Of a stretch of 16,543 nt of DNA, positions 13,814-16,543 are shown piece by piece; within the stretch, counting starts at the first letter, position 1; the number at the start of each line of letters is the position of its first letter. The DNA comes from an uncultured Collinsella sp. (GTDB lineage: Bacteria; Actinomycetota; Coriobacteriia; Coriobacteriales; Coriobacteriaceae). Below the pieces are notes generated by a model. That model made no database searches and was not told the DNA's origin. It saw nothing but the letters and a program-made list of their open reading frames with translations. The stretch spans positions 1-16,543 of the forward strand of contig URYA01000016.1 of the NCBI GenBank assembly GCA_900551975.1. Direction: 5' to 3'. A program made the position numbers and the translations under genes.

Positions 13814-14650
13814 CTACTCACTCCCCTTCTCGTCGTTGGTGACGGGGATAAAGCCCGCCTCACGAATCTGCTTGTCCATCTTTTCGGACGTCACGTAGTC
13901 GATGTAATCCTGCGCCTGCTGCGAAGGCGCACCCTTCACAAAGAAGTAAAGGTCGCGTGAGATGGGATAGCCGCCGCTCGCGACCGTCTTCTCGGACGCC
14001 TCAACATGATTGACCGAGACGGCCTTGACCGAGGTCTTGGCGTTGAGGCTATCGACGAAGCCCAGCGAAATGTAGCCAATGGCACCGCGCGAACGAGATA
14101 CCACGTCGCGCACCTGGCCCGTGCCCGAAAGAACGGCCGAGCGGCGATCGAACGGGGTGCCGTCCATCACGATGGTGCGAAAGGCCTCACGCGTGCCGGA
14201 CGCCTCATCTCGGTTGATGACCTGAATCCTCAGGTCCTCGCCACCGACTTCTTTCCAGTTGGTGATCTTGCCGGCGTAAATATCGCGGAGCTGCTCGGTC
14301 GAGAGGTTATCGACGGGGTTATCGTCGTTCACGATGACCGCGATACCGTCGTGGGCAATGACGATGGGAGTCAGGCCCAGATCCTGTTCGTCGGCATTGA
14401 GTCCACGGGAGGAGCTGGCGATATCGGCCGTGCCGGCGCTGACGGCCTCGATGCCAGCGGAAGAACCCAAACCGGAAACGAGCACGTCGATGCCGGTCTC
14501 CTCCTTAAAACCCTCGGCCGCAATCTCGGCGATAGGAAGGCAGGTCGTGGAGCCGGCGACGGTAATGGAAGAGGTAGAAGATCCCGAAGAACAGGCGCAC
14601 AGCGTAAGCGTAAGCACAGCGCCGCTCAGGACCGATACGATCTTTCTCAT
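13814..14650 (-). CDS. pstS: Phosphate-binding lipoprotein PstS
   Basis: This 278-aa phosphate-capture protein is anchored outside the membrane. The N terminus is a lipoprotein signal: MRK, a hydrophobic core, then lipobox L-C-A-C with the lipidated Cys at 20, and a Ser-rich spacer. Phosphate-binding loops are in order: AGST (32-35), LGSSAGIEA (61-69), and RDEASGTREAF (147-157). The ATG shares the sequence ATGA with the stop of the ylmD-like gene (4-nt overlap), and no clear Shine-Dalgarno lies before it. Translation is therefore probably coupled to that gene, which is unusual for an abundant binding protein. It heads the pstS-C-A-B-phoU operon. Confidence 0.95.
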   Translation of the reverse strand: MRKIVSVLSGAVLTLTLCACSSGSSTSSITVAGSTTCLPIAEIAAEGFKEETGIDVLVSGLGSSAGIEAVSAGTADIASSSRGLNADEQDLGLTPIVIAHDGIAVIVNDDNPVDNLSTEQLRDIYAGKITNWKEVGGEDLRIQVINRDEASGTREAFRTIVMDGTPFDRRSAVLSGTGQVRDVVSRSRGAIGYISLGFVDSLNAKTSVKAVSVNHVEASEKTVASGGYPISRDLYFFVKGAPSQQAQDYIDYVTSEKMDKQIREAGFIPVTNDEKGSE

Positions 14651-15447
14651 AGCATCACGCCGATCGCAGCATGGCGCCCACAGGTGCCGTTCTCGTTACG
14701 GTAGGAATAAAAGCGGTCGTTCTGACGCACGGTCGAAAGCTGGGTATCCACGATATTATCCGCGTCGACACCGACATCTACCAGCGCCTCGCGAATGGCA
14801 GCGGAAAGATCGAGCATGCGAGAGGTACTCGCATCGATGCAAGAGAACTCGGCGGCAAAGCGATCCATGAGTTCCTGGGATACCTCATATTCGTCACCCA
14901 AGATATGGGGGCCGATATAGGCGGAAACGCCGCTCGCATCGCAACCGGCAGCATCGCAAAGCGCCTGGCACGCCTTGGCGGAAATGCGTGCAATCGTGCC
15001 CTTCCAACCGGAGTGCACCACGGCAAATCCGCCAGGGGCCACCAGCACCACGGGAACGCAGTCGGCAAAGCAGAGCAGCACGGGTACGTTATGCGCCGTA
15101 CAGACGATGGCATCGCAGCCCTCGGCAATCTGCTCGCGAACGTCCTCAAGGTCATCGGCGCCGTTCGAGGTCACCGCAACGATATGGTCACCATGGACCT
15201 GATTGGGAACGAGCAGGTTGTGCTCGCACTCGGCGGCACCCATAGCCTCGAGCGCGCGACGACGATTTTCTTGAACAGCAAAGGGATCATCGCCAACATG
15301 CGAGCCCAAGTTGAGTGAGGAGTACGCATCTTCGGAAACACCACCGGCGCGCTCGGTGAAGGCAAAGCGAACATCGGATGTCGCGCCTTCCACCAACGTA
15401 ACTCCATCATGGTCGACACGCGAAACTTTGTCCGCACGTGCTGCCAT
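14647..15447 (-). CDS. YlmD/YfiH (PgeF)-family laccase-domain protein
   Basis: This 266-aa protein is from the polyphenol-oxidase/laccase-domain (DUF152) family. Members have been assigned adenosine-related purine nucleosidase or phosphorylase activity and peptidoglycan-precursor editing (PgeF). The metal ligands are all present: His85 in QVHGD, Cys130 in FADCVPVVL, His145 in VVHSGWKGT. SRxGGVS-like (ERAGGVSEDAYSSLNLGSHVGDD, split ~32-54) and IGPHILGDEYEV also fit; the usual IGPCCYEV Cys pair is absent. The start at 15447 has AGGAGG 8 nt upstream; an earlier in-frame ATG (15468) lacks one. It lies downstream of ftsZ as ylmD does in Bacillus, and its stop overlaps the pstS start. A terminator behind ftsZ suggests it has its own promoter. 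Confidence 0.88.
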   Translation of the reverse strand: MAARADKVSRVDHDGVTLVEGATSDVRFAFTERAGGVSEDAYSSLNLGSHVGDDPFAVQENRRRALEAMGAAECEHNLLVPNQVHGDHIVAVTSNGADDLEDVREQIAEGCDAIVCTAHNVPVLLCFADCVPVVLVAPGGFAVVHSGWKGTIARISAKACQALCDAAGCDASGVSAYIGPHILGDEYEVSQELMDRFAAEFSCIDASTSRMLDLSAAIREALVDVGVDADNIVDTQLSTVRQNDRFYSYRNENGTCGRHAAIGVML

Positions 15448-15499
15448 ACTAAAGCCTCCTAATAACACAAGTACCGCGGCATCGCCGCTACAGCCAGCG

Positions 15500-15569
15500 T
15501 TTATACGGCTGTCATACTTCTCTAAAAGGATACCTGCTGCGCTGGAGGCAATCGTAAAGGGAACGTAAA
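15500..15569 (-). promoter_or_regulatory. Candidate promoter and PhoP-box-like direct repeat of the ylmD-pst operon
   Basis: In the only intergenic gap ahead of the ylmD-pst genes, the - strand carries TTTACG twice (15564-15569 and 15553-15558) separated by 5 bp. That 11-bp period is the geometry of Gram-positive PhoP boxes. A possible -10 TATAAA lies at 15500-15505, about 50 bp further downstream, with only a poor -35. CTGTCAT (15508-15515 area, + strand) also resembles half of an E. coli Pho box. The evidence is suggestive only. Confidence 0.35.
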
Positions 15570-15602
15570 GAGATTGGAGGTTCTAGTTTACAAAGTCGAA
15601 AT

Positions 15603-15631
15603 AAAAAGGGCGCGTCCATACGGACACGCCC
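15603..15631 (-). terminator. Intrinsic terminator of ftsZ
   Basis: On the - strand GGGCGTGTCC pairs with GGACGCGCCC (one G-T pair) around a 4-nt loop and is followed by TTTTT. It starts 26 nt after the ftsZ stop and separates ftsZ from the ylmD-pst unit. Confidence 0.9.
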
Positions 15632-15657
15632 CTGTGCACAACAATGCAAAGAACGAC

Positions 15658-16543
15658 TTAGAAGCTGCCGCGCTTCAGGAAGTCGGGAAGCTCGAACTGA
15701 TCGTTGCCGAAGTTAGGAAGCTCGGTGCCACCGACGTTGCGGGTCGGAGCGGCCTGAGCCGGGCTGGTGGCCGGAGCGGTGCGCTGCGGCTCAGCGGAGG
15801 CAGCGGCCTTGCTCTGAGACTGCTGAGCAGCAAAGAGCTCGTCCTGACGGTTGACGTTGGAGTCGGAGAAGCCCGTAGCGATGACGGTGATACGCACCTG
15901 ATCGCCCAGGGACTCGTCGACAACGGTACCGAAGATGATGTTGGCCTCGGGGTCGACGGCGTTGGCGACAACGTCGGCGGCGTCGCTGATCTCCTGGATG
16001 CCCAGGTCCTTGGAACCGGCGATGGAGAGCAGCACGCGTGTGGCACCATCGATGGAGCTCTCGAGCAGCGGGCTGGAGATGGCCTGCTGGGCTGCGTCGA
16101 CGGCACGGGTATCCCCAGAAGAGGTACCGATACCCATCATGGCGGTACCGGCCTGCTTCATGATGGTCTTAACATCGGCGAAGTCCAGGTTGATGATACC
16201 GGGGACGGTGATGAGGTCGGTGATGCCCTGGGTGCCCTGGGAAAGGACGCCATCAGCAATCGCGAAGGCCTCGAGCATGGTGGTCTTCTTCTCGGCGATG
16301 TCGAGCAGCTTATCGTTAGGGATGACAATCATGGTGTCGACGCAATCGGAGAGGGTCTTAATGCCCTCCTCGGCGCTCTTCTTGCGCTTGCGGCCCTCGA
16401 AGGTGAAGGGCTTGGTCACGACGGCGACGGTCAGTGCACCGACCTCGTTCATCGCGATATCGGCAACGATGGGAGCAGCGCCGGTACCGGTGCCACCGCC
16501 CTCGCCGCAGGTGACGAACACCAGCTTCACGGGGAAGGTATGG
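15658..16543 (-). CDS. ftsZ: Cell-division GTPase FtsZ, C-terminal ~295 residues
   Basis: This is the bacterial tubulin that forms the division ring; the start lies beyond the right edge of the window. Seen: the tubulin GTP-binding signature GGGTGTG in FVTCGEGGGTGTGAAP, then TVAVVTKPFTFEG, IPNDKLL, the catalytic T7-loop region with NLDFADVKTIM, MMGIG, and ISSPLLE. The globular part ends near VIATGF; a ~45-residue disordered Gln/Ala/Pro linker leads to the C-terminal peptide ELPDFLKRGSF, which binds partners such as SepF. The signature is unusual: most FtsZ have AGMGGGTGTG, here CGEGGGTGTG. The few residues readable before VKLVF (HTFP) do not look like the usual GADMVF region, but they lie at the window edge. 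A terminator follows the stop. Confidence 0.96.
   Translation of the reverse strand, partial: HTFPVKLVFVTCGEGGGTGTGAAPIVADIAMNEVGALTVAVVTKPFTFEGRKRKKSAEEGIKTLSDCVDTMIVIPNDKLLDIAEKKTTMLEAFAIADGVLSQGTQGITDLITVPGIINLDFADVKTIMKQAGTAMMGIGTSSGDTRAVDAAQQAISSPLLESSIDGATRVLLSIAGSKDLGIQEISDAADVVANAVDPEANIIFGTVVDESLGDQVRITVIATGFSDSNVNRQDELFAAQQSQSKAAASAEPQRTAPATSPAQAAPTRNVGGTELPNFGNDQFELPDFLKRGSF

Noticed and set aside
13813..13863. 17-residue N-terminal extension of PstC overlapping pstS
   Set aside because: A good ribosome site precedes the ATG at 13812, and the extension only reads the end of pstS in another frame.

Overview
The window looks like chromosomal DNA from a high-GC, Gram-positive anaerobe. 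The most likely source is an actinobacterium of class Coriobacteriia, for example a Collinsella-like gut bacterium. This rests on GC-rich codon use, Gram-positive Shine-Dalgarno sites, a SepF/DivIVA type of division gene set, a lipoprotein PstS and the overall gene mix. The taxonomic call is an inference and no search was run. I see 18 protein-coding genes, two of them cut by the window edges, and no rRNA, tRNA, CRISPR array, insertion sequence or prophage.

Left part (1-4600). The 3' end of thiC is followed by thiD, so pyrimidine synthesis for thiamin lies on the + strand. A converging run on the - strand holds an SGNH/GDSL esterase-like gene, a poly(ADP-ribose) glycohydrolase-like gene (TIGR02452 type), a Bax-inhibitor-1 family membrane protein and a small conserved hypothetical gene. 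The hypothetical gene appears to have a leaderless promoter that overlaps a LexA/SOS-box-like site. Intrinsic terminators separate several of these units.

Middle (4600-7510). On the + strand lie a PiT phosphate transporter and its DUF47 (PhoU-like) partner. They are followed by a large near-perfect palindrome and then a small nitroreductase, whose first third and upstream DNA are C-poor and GT-rich. Two converging terminators close this segment.

Right part (7510-16543, all - strand). This is the region downstream of ftsZ known from many Gram-positives. In transcription order it reads ftsZ (partial), ylmD-like laccase-domain gene, pstS-pstC-pstA-pstB-phoU, yggS, sepF, yggT, divIVA. The usual ftsZ-ylmD-ylmE(yggS)-sepF-yggT-divIVA string is therefore split by a complete high-affinity phosphate operon. 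pstS overlaps the end of the ylmD-like gene by 4 nt (ATGA), so phosphate uptake seems translationally coupled to a gene from the division neighbourhood.

The points most worth a second look are: (1) yggT has no ATG, GTG or TTG where its start must be and follows sepF in the same frame after a single TAA; (2) the LexA-like box and leaderless promoter of the small hypothetical gene; (3) the pst operon embedded in the division cluster; (4) the PARG-like protein with QEA in place of the catalytic QEE, and an acidic spacer in the middle of its fold; (5) the 25-bp perfect inverted repeat and the GT-rich DNA beside it.
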